DNA from: Stagonosporopsis chrysanthemi
Taxonomy: Eukaryota; Ascomycota; Dothideomycetes; Pleosporales; Didymellaceae
Assembly (NCBI GenBank): GCA_022560025.1
Contig: JAFISE010000150.1
Coordinates: 1-64,000, forward strand
DNA length: 64,000 bases
Direction: 5' to 3'
Below the pieces are notes generated by a model. That model had not been told where the DNA came from and searched no databases. It saw only the letters and a program-made list of their open reading frames with translations. A program made the position numbers and the translations under genes. This document shows, in pieces, positions 45,990 through 57,782 of this stretch; position 1 is the first letter of the stretch; each line of letters starts with the position of its first letter.

Positions 45990-47156
45990 CTAAACTGGTG
46001 ACCTGCCGATGACCGGATCGATCTGGTATGAAAGTTCGGAAACATCGGACATTGTATCTGTACCTCTCCCCAGCGTCGGACCTGAGAGTTCCGACACCTC
46101 ATCGTCCTCGGGGTCGTCGAAGGGCGAGCGCTCGACGAGTTGTGTTCTCGAATTCATGCGTACGGCAAAGGCTGTTCTAACGCTGCTGTTGCGCGAGGTA
46201 GACGCAACGCTCACTGGTGGTAAGCTGCTTGGTCGATACGGTGGTGGTGCTTCTTCGAGGCTTCTGCCGTCTGCAAACGGATCTCGGTCCACTACGGTGC
46301 CCTGTCGACTGATGCCGCCAGCTGAAGTCATGGAGACAAGATCGGAGGTGTCCAAGCCAGTCAAGTATGCGCCGTTGTTGCCGGATGGAATCGGTCCCAG
46401 GATGACAGGTTGCGAAGAACTTGCAGTTGGAGGGTGGTTGGGAGATGGCGTTGATGGAGAATACTGTGGTAGTGCTGCTGTTGGTGGAGGAGAAGGAGGT
46501 GTCAGGGGTGCCAGGTATGGCATGGCGACAGATTTTGGGCGCATTTTCATCTCTTCGACGTGTTCAAGCTCCGCAGGTGCTTGCCTCTTCTGCCGTCTCC
46601 GCTTTCGTAAATAGAGAAATAGAACAAACCCCACGATGATGACCACGACCGGTGTGATGCCGGCAGCGGCGTACATTGGGCCTCGATTGGGACTGTTGTC
46701 TGCTTCGTTGTTCTGGACCTCAGCAGGATCGTCATCTGTAGGCGTGGGTGACGATACGTCGTCGAATGATCGAGTCGGTGTTGCTGTTGCGATGGAGGGA
46801 CCAAGTCCGTTGTTATTGTCTATGAATGCAGTACTGAGTGTCGTAGGGGATGAAGTCCCACGCGTATAATCGTAGTCCCAAGATTTGGAAGGGCCATAGG
46901 GAAAATCCGTCGGACGCCAACCGGGTTCCCAGGTTGGTCTTAAATTCTCTGTCATCTTGGGCGGAAATATGATTGAAGGTGTCTCGGTGAATATCGCAGG
47001 GACCTGAGGGGGATAGGTCATGGGCGTTTCCTGTGGTTGCTTGGTAACAAAGGACGAGGAAGATGTTTCCTCGGGGCCCTCGTCCTCATCATCTGTCGGC
47101 GTTTCCCAGGGCGGGTAGTTGTGGTCATCATCGCGTCCAATCCGGTGGTAAGCCAT
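45990..47156 (-). CDS. Single-pass membrane protein with PPPY motif, unknown function
   Basis: One exon, 388 residues. There is no signal peptide; the first 160 residues are acidic and Pro/Thr/Ser-rich. One membrane span (about 166-186: AAGITPVVVIIVGFVLFLY) is followed by the basic stop-transfer RKRRRQKR, so the C-terminal half is probably cytosolic. That half is Pro-rich and holds APPPYRP, a PY motif of the type bound by WW domains of Rsp5-like ubiquitin ligases. The layout recalls fungal cell-surface sensors or arrestin-adaptor proteins with a type III topology. I recognise no family. The frame is free of stops and introns over its full length, and the start has an ATG in GCC-ATG context. 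Confidence 0.7.
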   Translation of the reverse strand: MAYHRIGRDDDHNYPPWETPTDDEDEGPEETSSSSFVTKQPQETPMTYPPQVPAIFTETPSIIFPPKMTENLRPTWEPGWRPTDFPYGPSKSWDYDYTRGTSSPTTLSTAFIDNNNGLGPSIATATPTRSFDDVSSPTPTDDDPAEVQNNEADNSPNRGPMYAAAGITPVVVIIVGFVLFLYLRKRRRQKRQAPAELEHVEEMKMRPKSVAMPYLAPLTPPSPPPTAALPQYSPSTPSPNHPPTASSSQPVILGPIPSGNNGAYLTGLDTSDLVSMTSAGGISRQGTVVDRDPFADGRSLEEAPPPYRPSSLPPVSVASTSRNSSVRTAFAVRMNSRTQLVERSPFDDPEDDEVSELSGPTLGRGTDTMSDVSELSYQIDPVIGRSPV

Positions 47157-48434
47157 CGGGGCTTAGATTCATTCAAAATGGCCAAAGATCTGCTGACGAA
47201 AGGCGTCCTTGTATGAAAGGGTTATGCAGTACCGTGTCAGAATCCAAGCTGAGAAGGGGGGTCGTGCAACCGTTTGATAGGTCTCTCTTTGTCCCAGAGG
47301 CTTTCGGTATCGCACGTAATTGACCTTTCACCGAGGGCAGGCTTGACTTTGTTGCTGATCCTCCAGTGACAGCGATTGCGGGGCCGGCTGACGGAGTTCA
47401 CAACAGCAGCTCTTGGAACTAAGACCTCTGGATTTTCAAGAGTCAATGACGCGAGAGCTAACGCAGGCGCATTGGAACTCTTCACAAGCGGGTATTGGCA
47501 TAGAATGACGGGTGCGATAGCCGTGATTCCTCAATGTGTCAGGCTTCGTGGAGCAGCGAGATTGTGGGAGAGCAAGGCTCTTTGAAAGGCTGCAGCTGAG
47601 AAGAGGCGCATACATATTTGGTAGACCGGCGTTCGCTGCCGCAGGCTGCCGACGTTATTGGCTTACCTCCGCCGGCTGATGGTCGAGGGTGAGGGCACAG
47701 CCTCTGACCCCACTCGCCTAGACGCAGCTATTCTCGGCACTATTGATATATTCGTCCTAGAGTACCAACAATGAATGGCTCATCATGCACAGTAACCGAA
47801 GCTGGTGCTCGATATTTCTGCTTTCGGACGGGCCTCCAGCTGCACTGTAAACGTAAAGCAAGAGAGATTTAGAAGGTGCTTGGCGGATCTGCGCTCATAA
47901 AAACGAGGGGGTTGGTGCAGGCGAGCCCAATCAGCCTCGCAGGCTTGTGGTGTTTGTATGTCTGCAGCAGTATGACCGAACCGTCACCTTGGGATACAAT
48001 GATATCACTCGCCGCCAATGGGCACATCGCAATGTTACGTCTGAAACACAGTGTCTCTCTTATCGGTAGGTTAGTAGCCGGAAACCCGATGCTAAACTTG
48101 TGCAAGTCTTGGATTGCCCACCAGGCTAATGGTCGCTCTTACCTGCATTCCTGTAATACCGGTAAGCATGCAGCAGTGTGCGGCAATTCGGGTGTTGCTG
48201 TTGGATGACTCCGACGCTTGAGCGATGACGACGTTTTGCAGGAATTGCTCGATAGAAGCAGAGAAGATCGAAGAGATATATGTTCAGTGGGCAGGTGCCG
48301 TGCAGCATGGCCGGCTCGAGTAAGAGCGCTGGAACGACAGCGGGTTTGGCCCTTGGCAACGTCATTCGGCTTAGCACGCTTTCGGCCGATATCCGCGCAT
48401 CCACCATGTTCAACCTCACACACGCTGCGCCAGC
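47157..48434. other. Intergenic region between divergent genes
   Basis: 1.28 kb shared upstream region of the PPPY membrane protein and the proline-rich adaptor. Short frames on both strands are not convincing. Confidence 0.5.
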
Positions 48435-49663
48435 ATGGGTGACCGCTTCAAAAACCTCGCAAAGAATGGCTGGCACCCAGAAAAGAGCAAGGCCAGCAGT
48501 TCAGGTGGTGCCAGCGACTCGAGGCTCGGGCAGATGGTGGGTTCCGTTGCTCGGCTCCAAGAGCTTGGTACTGACCGCTGCAGAAAGGATGGGTGGGCAA
48601 GGCACAAGGAAAAGACTCGCATGCTGAAGCTGCTCGCGAACACCAGTCGGCGCCGCTGTCGAGCTTGAAAGACCCTTCAACCTTTGCCCCCCCGCCGAAA
48701 CGAGTTCCCGGCCCACCGCCGGTCGCTGCACCACCCGGCTCGGCTAGACAGCGTTTGCAGGAAAGGGAAGAGGCGCAGGCAAGAGAGGAGCAAGAATCGA
48801 AGCCGCAAGGTCCCTACAGGAGAGACACAACAGGACTCAGCACCACACACCTGCCAAAGCCGCCGGCATTCCGACCGAACGCTGCTACACCACCGCCAGC
48901 ACCAGCGGCCAGAGGGAAGCCTCCTGGATTACCACCGAGATTGCCTCCGCGGCAAACAGAGAATGTCGACGAATACACGCCGCCTGCTCCTCCATCATAT
49001 GGAGAAGCTACACAACAGCCAGCACCTCAGACACTGAACCAAGGCGCCTTAAACCGTTTGGGCCAAGCTGGAGTAGCAGTGCCAGGTCTCGGGATTGGTC
49101 GCAATGGTTCTCCGCCTGTGCCACCGCGTCAACGCACAGCGGCGCCTCCTCCTCCACCGGCACGTCAAGCCTCGAACTCGTCTGCAGCTGCACCAATATC
49201 TCCTCGTGCCACAGCGGCCAGCGGTCCACAGCTCAATGAGCTCCAGAACAGATTTGCGAAGATGACTACATCGCCTGCGTCAGAGACGGTGCCGAGCACA
49301 GGAACATCGTGGGCAGACAAGCAGGCAGCTCTCCGAACAGCAAGCGATCTGCGTAACGATCCCTCCAAAGTGTCTGGTTCGGATCTAAAGAGCGCAGCAT
49401 CGACAGCCAGCAACTTCCAACAACGGCATGGAGAGCAAGCAGCGTCTGGCTGGCGGGCCGCGAATGGTCTCAACCAGAAGTACGGCATTGCAGGCAGGAT
49501 GAATGGCTTGGCAGGAGGATCGAGCGATGGAGAAGCAGCACCTGCTGCGGGAGGATTGGGAAAGAAGCCGCCTCCACCACCACCAGCTAAGAAGCCAGCG
49601 TTGTCTTCTAACAACTCCGGCGAACCACCACCGATCCCATTGAGCAGCAAACCCAAATTTTAG
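48435..49663 (+). CDS. Proline-rich SH3-ligand protein, AIM3-like
   Basis: Exon 48435-48536 and exon 48584-49663 (intron 47 bases, donor GTGGGT, branch TACTGAC) give 393 residues. The N-terminus MGDRFKNLAKNGWHPEKSK is followed after the intron by KGWVGKAQGKDSHAEAA and PLSSLKDPSTFAPPPK. The rest is dominated by PxxP runs (PPPKRVPGPPP, PPPPPPAKKP, GLPPRLPPR), several of them class I/II SH3 ligands, plus PPSYGEA, a possible PY-like motif. SLKDPxxFxPPPK recalls fungal AIM3-type proteins that bind the endocytic adaptor Rvs167 at actin patches. The name is from memory of that motif; the adaptor role is inferred from composition. Confidence 0.65.
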
Positions 49664-50643
49664 TCTTTTAGCGTGATGCACTTCTTATGTAGATTTGACA
49701 ATGACAATGACAATCAAAGGCCTTGCTCAACACGCCTTGGCGACAATGGCCTTCCAAGCCTGGCGACTCGACATCGTGCTGCGGAAGAACGTGCACGTCA
49801 ACTGGCTCGGCAGCTCTCATCCGTGAGAATGGGTGTGTGGACTGGGATGTTGTACGGGAGGTACTCAGGGTACATGCACCCCTGTCAGAACGTGTACGCG
49901 GAATCCACAGACGAATCGCTAGGATTGCTCTTCGCAACCTCGAGGTATAGAAACCTCCAGAGTACTTCCCAACTCCGTTAGTCTTGCGAGGCTGGTGCTC
50001 GCTCTGGCAAAATTTAGGCCGCACTCTGCAAGAGTCGAGCTGGTGCGTCGCGTCTGGGCCTTTTCCTGCCTCGGTTGTTTGATGACTACGATTGGTAGGA
50101 ATTTGTTGTCGCACCGCTAGCTTGCCGTTGGAAGAGGAATTTCACCAGCAAGACGTTTTGCCAACAGTCCGCGCCTGCTGTTTCTAGCTCGCTCCGAGGA
50201 ACGGGTGCCGCAATTGTGCAGGTCCCTAGTGTTCGTGCGCCTGAGCTTTGGCTATATCAGCGTGCTCCCGCTGTCTGCTGGAGGGTCTTGAAGACGGGCA
50301 AGTACACAAGCGTGCCAACAAACAAGAACGCACGCCCTCAACAACAAGTAGCAGTACTAAGACGTCCAGATCATCCAAGATCAGCCATCTAGCGTCCGCA
50401 GCTAGCCATTGACGGCGCTCGAGCAAACTCCCTGCACTGCCAGCTCCTTCACCATTCTTTGTCCACGCGCGCATTATTACTAGTGCCAACGACGTCACTG
50501 TGATAGCTTTTGCGCATCCTACGCCTCACCAGCCACCTCGCACCGCTATCTCTACGCGTCGCATCGCCAGCGCACACGGCGCATTTCATCTGCCTACCTG
50601 CCCACAGCGTTCAATCGGTTGAGAATAAAGCAGCGACGTCATA
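49664..50643. other. Intergenic region
   Basis: 980 bases holding the adaptor 3' flank and the elongase promoter. No gene seen. Confidence 0.6.
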
Positions 50644-52680
50644 ATGTCTGGCGCAGGCCCATCTCTCTTCCCTGGGGAGGTCCCTGCATGGTCCGTCTTG
50701 AAATTTCCCCCGGACGTTGCACCGCCGCCCATCACGAACCCGTACAGCGGCGAACCGACTCTCGCGAACCCATTTCAGATTCCTCAGGACATCTTCGAGA
50801 AGGCGCTTGACCCCAAGGTGCCACTGACCATCGCCGCCATCTACGCCGTTACCGTCACCTATCTCAACTGGTACAACCGGCAGCATGGCAACAAGCCGTG
50901 GAGGATTGCTAGCCACGGCTGGTTCAAGGCATTTGTCATTGCGCACAATGTCTTCCTGGCTGTTTACTCTGGCCTTACATGCTTTGCCATGTTCCACGGC
51001 CTGAAGGCCTCGTTCCCCAACTGGCGGGAGCCAAACTCCTTCGTTGGCACCGTCGATGCGCTCTGCAAGATCCAGGGACCTCGGGGTCTTGGTGATGCAG
51101 TGACATACAATGCGGACACGAACACTTGGGGCAGCAAGAACACCAACATTCTTATTGGTCCAAACGGGCTCCCCGAGACCACTGATGTGGGCAGGATGTG
51201 GAACGAGGGCCTCGCTTTCTGGGGTTGGTGGTTCTACCTATCCAAGTTCTACGAGGTTCTCGACACCGTGATCATTCTGGTCAAGGGAAAGCGTAGCACG
51301 ACACTCCAGAAGTACCACCACGCTGGTGCTATGCTTTCTATGTGGGCTGGTATCCGTTACATGTCCCCGCCTATCTGGATGTTCGTTCAAATCAACTCTG
51401 GAATCCACGCCATGATGGTATGTGTCTGCCTCGAGACCCATTTGAAATAACAGAAACTAATTCCTTCACAGTACACATACTACACTCTTTCCGCTCTCGG
51501 CTACCGCGTGCCCAACTTCGTTAAGCGCACCCTTACCACGATGCAGATCACCCAATTCCTTGTTGGCGCCAGCTTCGCTGCTGTCCACCTCTTCGTCTCA
51601 TACACTGTCCCGGTTTCGGTCGCTCACAAGGTTGCTGAGCAAGTCACCTCCAGTCTACAACCATCCTCGGTTGCGTCGACTGTCTCATCCGCAATCACCT
51701 CGGTCACTGACTCTGCTGGTGCAGTCCTGCCTACCACAACTGGTCCAGCTCTTGCTTTCTTGTGGAAGCTGGTCTACCGCGCGGCCGGTGACGAGGGTCT
51801 TGCAGAGAACATCCCCGTACCTGGCTCGTCCATCATTCCTGCGCATCAATCGCATGCGCCCACCGCGGTTGCTGCTCACGAGAATCCCGTTCAGCGCCTG
51901 CTCCACCCCCACCACTCTACACACACCGTGGACAGGATCGTCTACCGCACCGAGTACCAGCATGTTCCTTGCATTGATACCTCTGGTCAAGCTTTCGCCA
52001 TTTACCTTAACTTGATCTACCTCGCCCCTCTGACCGGTCTCTTTATGCGCTTCTTCGTCAAATCCTACTTCCGCCGCACAAACCCCAAGGCTAAGCACCA
52101 GTCTAAGCACACACCCATCTCGAAGGCCGCCGGTGACGCCCTTCATGGTGTCGAGCGCGAGATCGAGTCTATCAGTGAGGAGGGCAAGGACAACAGTACT
52201 AGCAATGGCTCTGTTCGCGGGCGCAAATCCGTCAATGGCGATGCAAAGAACACCCGTTCAAGTATGAGCCCATCCAACCAGGAGCTTGTCAATAATATCA
52301 AGCGCAAGGCCAGCCAGCGCCTACAGGAGATTGAGGACAACGCCGAGACCGCGACCGAAAAGGCCAAAGAGATCGCTAAGAATGTTGTCAACAAGGCTAG
52401 CGAGGTGAACGTTAAGATCGAGGAGAAGGCGCAGCAGAACGCGAACGACGTGAATGCCGAGCGGGAACAGGGCGAGAACGACGTCTCCAGCGCACCAGCT
52501 ACACCTTCAAAGAGTGCAAAGAAGAGGAACAAGAAGAACAAGAACAAGCAGGCTCAGAGCGTGGAGAGTCTGAACGACGGGTCCTCTGACGAAAACCCCG
52601 AGCGCAAGACCGAGAAGGAGCCAGAGCCCAAAGACATCAAAAACACACTCACCAAGAATGAGGGCAAGGATCTGTTTTAG
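50644..52680 (+). CDS. Fatty acid elongase (ELO family) with long C-terminal tail
   Basis: Exons 50644-51417 and 51472-52680 give 660 residues. The 3-ketoacyl-CoA synthase core has KFYEVLDT (KxxExxDT), LQKYHHAGAM in place of the histidine box HxxHH (Gln222 instead of the first His), HAMMYTYYT (HxxMYxYY, split by the intron) and TTMQITQF (TxxQxxQ). Several hydrophobic spans fit an ER membrane enzyme that condenses malonyl-CoA with acyl-CoA. The N-terminus and the loop between spans are longer than in yeast Elo proteins. After the last span (near LNLIYLAPLTGLFMRFF) come about 200 residues rich in Lys, Glu, Asn and Ala, with a likely coiled coil (AETATEKAKEIAKNVVNKA) and a Lys-rich run. Fungal members often have the LQxYHHAGAM form. 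Confidence 0.9.
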
Positions 52681-53051
52681 GCTTACTACCTTATGCCCTG
52701 AGGCTGGGGCAGCTCTAGTAACATAGCGGAGGATCGAAGAAGAAAGATCAGACCGAGAGGAGAGAGTAGTTCGCTTCGAGAAATGTGTTAGTGGGACTTT
52801 GTCCATTTCTTTCCTATAGGTAGACCATGTGCATGGCGTCGGCGCTGCATAGAGTTGGTCTGGGTCATAGGGGATTTTCCTCAGGACTGTACATAAAAAG
52901 TTAGGTCTACAGCGAAGGTAAACCACGTCGTAGCGTTTGAGCAATGCAAAATATCCGAATCTCTATCTGCGACCGCCTTCGACGTGGTGCTCTCCGCTAC
53001 GCTTCGGAACAACGCCGACCTTATCAATCTCCCGTACCACAACTATCACCC
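52681..53051. other. Intergenic region between convergent genes
   Basis: 371 bases of 3' flank for the elongase and APC10 genes. No gene seen. Confidence 0.6.
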
Positions 53052-54517
53052 TCATCGAATATCAAATTCCCCACCCAGACCTCCCAACTCCAACACCTCC
53101 TCTCTCTCCCTGCGTCCCCTGCCTGTCCGCATCGTCCCCACCTCGCCCAAATCCGCGCCCGTCGCCGCATCACTCGCGTTCACCCTCCCGACCGTGACCG
53201 GATCCCGGCCCCCCTCATCGTTGCGTGCAAAAATCTGCAGTCCCCGCAAGTGCGTATCCTTGCCGTTTTGGTGGTTCTCCAGGATCTTGATCTGCACCAG
53301 GTGTGCGCGCAGCACGGGCATCTTCGGGCGCCTCGAGGGCCGCACGGGGCGCGGCGCGGCGGCGGGACTCAGGCTGCTGAAGGGGTGGCGGGCTGCTGGG
53401 CGGGGGAGCGTGGGCGTGTCGTGTGTGGGACGGGGGGAGAAGTGTGGCGTGAACTGCGGTGTGCGGTGCTGTGGGAGCTGCGTTGCTGTGGCCGGAGGGG
53501 GGATGTCGAAGGGCGGCTGAGGTGTGTCGAGGTGTGTGGGGAAGTTGCTGGGAACGCGCTGGCGCTGGGGCGGGAGCGGCATGTTTTCGCTGTCACTGGA
53601 GTGGTGTTCTGAGGTTCTGCGGTTGCGAGGGCGGTGGAGGCCCGTCAGCATACGTGCTTGGAATGCGTCTTCGTCTTCGCTATTCTCTTCTTCCGCGGAG
53701 GATTCATCAGACGCGTCGCCGACATTGCTAAAGTCGGCCCAGATCCAGCCTCGAGGTGATTCTAAACGCATCTCGCCCCATTCCTGGAGATCGTTCATCC
53801 CGGATCCTGCGAGGAAGGTGATGCGTGTTGGTGTGTAGGACTCATCCTGTTCGAAGTCGAGATACAAGCGTAGACCGACAATGCGGACGAGCTTGAAGAA
53901 GTGAATGTTGAGGTAATGTGGTTGTGGGCCGTCGGACTGCCAGAAGAGTGAAGGTGAAGGATGACGAAGTTGAGGGATCGAGCACCCCGGTTTCGAGGAG
54001 GATACTGTCCAAGATGCTAGGGTGCTAATCTCGCGCAAATATGAAGGTGGTGGGTCTTGACTTGGGGGAGATGTATCTGGGCCACTTGGAGAGCCTGCAA
54101 ATGGTCAGTACAATTTACAGATGGAAGACCTCCGAGATGCGAGAGTGGCCAAGAGTAGGCTTCTGGAAACCAACTTGTACAACCTGCCAAAAGTGCACAA
54201 TGGGGTTGACTAAACGACACCTGTGGCGATGGCAGTATAGGCTCAACACAGATCCAGTTAGAGCATTGGGCATGTGAAGTTCACATGATATGACACAGAC
54301 GGAAGTCAGGGTGTTTGACAGGGAAAGTCTTACCGAGCCCTTCCTCTTCGTCTATGTCTTCCTCTCCCTCCATTTCGCCCATCTCATCTTGCATTGTGTC
54401 ACCATCCTCTTCCTCGGGATCCATTCCCTCTTCGTCTACGTCTTCGTCGCTATCGGAGAACTCCGCCGGCAATGCTGGCATGTGCTGCTGAGCTCTTCTT
54501 CTCGTCGAGGGCGGCAT
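53052..54517 (-). CDS. APC10: Anaphase-promoting complex subunit 10 (DOC1)
   Basis: Exon 54517-54334 and exon 54094-53052 give 408 residues; the intron (239 bases) is the second longest modelled in this window. Residues 1-61 are acidic. Then comes the DOC domain: SYLREISTLASWTVSSSKPG, FWQSDGPQPHYLNIHFF, KLVRIVGLRLYLDFEQDESYTP, TRITFLAGSG, MRLESPRGWIWADF. A disordered insert of about 130 residues (acidic, then Pro-rich) splits the domain before its last strand, LVQIKILENHQNGKDTHLRGL. APC10 helps the APC/C ubiquitin ligase hold substrates through their destruction boxes. All core motifs are present, so it should work. The C-terminal 50 residues are not conserved in my recollection. Confidence 0.9.
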
Positions 54518-55775
54518 ATTACCGGTTTGCCTTTATCGACGAAAATGCCGTGTAATCGTCGGACCCAAACAACACCCAAATGAGGGTTGGTGGTGCAGGG
54601 ATAAAGGGCGCAGTCACTGGGGTCCAGGGTCCCTCGCAAGTGGTCGCGTCAAATGGTGGTGGAGTGAATGGCTGAATGCGAGCAGCTGGTTCTGGCGTGA
54701 TGGACAAGCACCTAGGGTTGGCGAGCACGTCCCGACTGTGCAGAATCGTGGCGCCGCAGCTCGAACAGCCCAGCGCTGGCAGCGTTTGTTGTACAAGGCG
54801 GTTCCTGTGGCGTTGTTGATTGGATGGAAAACCGACAAACGTCCAGCCAAGTGCACCCCCTTGCGCGTTCCTGCAGGTCTTCGTTCTTGGCAGGCATCGA
54901 CTGTTACATAAAAGCTCTCGATAACGGGTTTTATGTTTTATTTTTCTCGTGTCGTAGACGTGAAACTTGGGGCCTGAGGTGTAGGCGGGAGTTGAAGAGG
55001 TGGTCGACCGATCGGCCCGAGCGTTGTTGTTGTGCTTTCATTTGCGCTCCTGCTTCTCGCGCTCCTTCACCCGCCAATGATGTGTCACAAACAAGCACAG
55101 CAGCATGACCACGAATATGCAATGCTACAAGCGCCGATTGTCATAAACGTTTCTAGGGCCGCTGCGCTTCCAACCACTGATGCCACCCAGCGTGCGTTTC
55201 ATAGGTTGCAAGGCGCCTGACCGTTGGAATTGCTTTTGAAGGTTTCTGACGGCGCGACTCCCTCCGAACTATAGCATTGTTAGCGGAGTTCCTCGAAGCT
55301 CTAGACTGGCATCCAGGGATGTGGTTGCGGGGAAGCAGAATGACGGCGCCGTGCGCTAGGCTTACGACAGACGACCTGCAAGCCGCGCTGCAAAGACCTC
55401 AGCATCAGCCTGTGTCCTGCTTAGCTGTGGGTCCCAATCGTGGTTCACTGAAGGGGCTGTCCCACTCTTTCAGCGGATTTTCTTTTATCTGGACCGATAA
55501 TGCGTTTCGTCATTAACTCTGTCCCACTCTGTGTCCCTTCCCCTTCCAGGGTTGCGTTAGGGCCGATGCTGTGAAACGTTGTCCATATACACGATCTGCG
55601 TCCGACATGAAGTTATCGAGCCAACAGTTCGCTAATCCGCTGGATGACCCCCAATTCGTGCCCATTCCATACATATCTCCTGTCACTCATTGCACCTCAC
55701 GCTGGCGTCTATTACAACTACTTAGCAAACATCACGTGGCGTGTGGCCCTGCGTTCGACGCCCTTAGATCCGATT
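54518..55775. other. Intergenic region
   Basis: 1.26 kb. Promoter of APC10 and upstream part of the rhodopsin-fold gene; an in-frame ATG at 55644 could extend that gene by 44 codons. No other gene seen. Confidence 0.5.
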
Positions 55776-57184
55776 ATGGTACATGCTGTCGATGAAGTTG
55801 CTCGAGCGGGCGAACAGGGCCAGAGACTGACAATCGCGTTCCTGGTACTTGCCTGGTTCTTCGTCTTACTTCGAACATGGACTCGTACCTGGATCATTGC
55901 AAGCTTCGGCTGGGACGACGCGACAATGATACTCGCCGCTGTACTATCTACGCCAGTTGCACCGAGAAGACCAGTCATAGCTGACGAGGGTGCAGACGAT
56001 CTTTACAGTTTTCGCAGCGTCCCAATTGTACATCGAAGCGAATGGTGGAGGGACGCATGTTACAAGCTTCGAGAAGTTACAGAAACTTACAAAGGTAGGT
56101 AAAGCGAATGTGTGAGCCGACAGAGCTGACATGGGAAGTGGGTTGTCATCAGCGAGTCGACCTACCTCATAGCGATGATGACCGTTAAGATCTCGCTTGG
56201 TATCTTCTTTGCGCGTATTGTGGTTGCACGGTGGCATCTCATGCTCATTTACGTCACACTAGGTGTCAACGTGTTTTCTTCAGCTGTCGCCTTCTTCTAT
56301 GTCATCTTCCGATGCGGTCCTGATGTCGAAAAATATGTACTGCAACAGTTGAAGGCACAGTGCGCCCCAAGAGGTCTTGATCGGTTCATGGCATATCAGT
56401 CAGGTGAGAACTTGCGAACTCGTTTCTACTCAAGTCTCTCACTAACAAGGTCTCCACAGCCGTATTTACAACGCTTACCGACCTCGTCTTTGTCGTTCTG
56501 CCAATCACGGTTCTCTGGAACGCTAACATGGACCGAAGATCAAAGCTCTCGGTTGGGTTTATTCTTTGCCTCGCTGCGAGTGCATGTATCTGCTCTATGA
56601 TTCGATTCCAGTACGTGGACGGTCTCACGCAGATTGATGACTTTTTCTGGAATGCCACGAACATCGCCATATGGTCCACCATTGAGTGTGGAGCTAGCAT
56701 CATAGCGGGATGTCTAGCAACTCTTCGTCCATTCTTGAAACGCCTGTTTGCAACAGCTGGCAACATAACTAAATCTTTACGCTCTTCGACATTGCAATCG
56801 AACAACAGCTCAAGACGCACCCATGGATCGGCATCTACCACCACACAGCTCAGCTCGAATGAAAGAAAGACTGGAAGTTCGACCACCGATAAGCCTACTT
56901 TTGCCGAGTTCGTTGCAGAACCTGGTGAGGTCATTGAACTATCGAACAACGTAGGCAACGAGCGAGAGAGCCAGGACCGCATGCTTCAAGATAACGAACG
57001 ACCAGCCTTGGAGTTTCCGTGGCCAGCCAAAGTAGTGGAGTATCCTACTGAACCAGTCCTTACTGCACCGCTACATTCCAAGCACAGGACTTGGACTTCG
57101 AGACACAAAGCCAGGACTCATGGTGATGCGTCGCTTCCCCATTCCTCAGCACCGCCAGCGTCTGCGCATACTGTTGTTACTTGA
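55776..57184 (+). CDS. Fungal rhodopsin-fold integral membrane protein (Pth11/SAT4-like)
   Basis: Exons 55776-55940, 55981-56094, 56139-56403 and 56460-57184 give 422 residues. The start MVHAVDEV leads into span 1 (LTIAFLVLAWFFVLLRTW). The family motif SFGWDDATM follows, as in the fungal seven-span domain (often called rhodopsin domain, DUF-type, or SAT4). Later parts include GGGTHV, STYLIAMMTVKISLG, FFARIVV, FRCGP, CAP, FTTLTDLVFVVLPITVLW, DRRSKLSVG and a final span around NIAIWSTIECGASIIAGCLATLRP, all in family order. The last 150 residues are a Ser/Thr-rich cytosolic tail. Such proteins are candidate surface receptors. Intron 1 is very short (40 bases) but is the only choice that keeps phase. 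Confidence 0.85.
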
Positions 57185-57782
57185 AGGGATTTTCTGTTCA
57201 CGACAATTACAACAGATACAACAGTACCAATACCGTCGCATACACGGAAGCGATTGACACACACATGACCATCATCCATTGTTTGATATACAAGCCTTCA
57301 TCATCGAGCATGTCCTTCAGCAAGCACAGCACGACAAGCTTATGGGCGACTTCGAGAAGGCAGGTGGGATGAAAAACACGCAATGTGCCGCTGTAAAGCA
57401 CGAGGTGGATTGCTGGGGCAGAACACAGACGTCGGCAGATGCCGGGACGAATCTGGTTGAAACACAGTTCATCCCGTCCGTCCCCACTGACTGAGGCCGG
57501 GTGACACTATGGAGGGGGGAGGGGGGGGAGGTCTGAAGATAGTGATGCAGACTGTTGTCATATATCATAATACACTGCAGAATCAACATGCAGCCACAGG
57601 AGTGACTGTTTCGGAGGCACAATGGTGCTTGTCTGAAAACCAAAGAGAAATGGAAAGAAATATATTGGATCATCCTTGACATCGTTTAACCACTGTCTTT
57701 ACAGACAGTGAAAAAGACCCCCTTGAGGTGCTTTCAGTATTATTGACATCTTCGTGTCTTCCGCCATTCATACCTCTGCAGT
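57185..57782. other. Intergenic region with a poly-G run
   Basis: 598 bases between convergent genes. A G-rich purine run lies at about 57511-57531. No gene seen. Confidence 0.6.
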
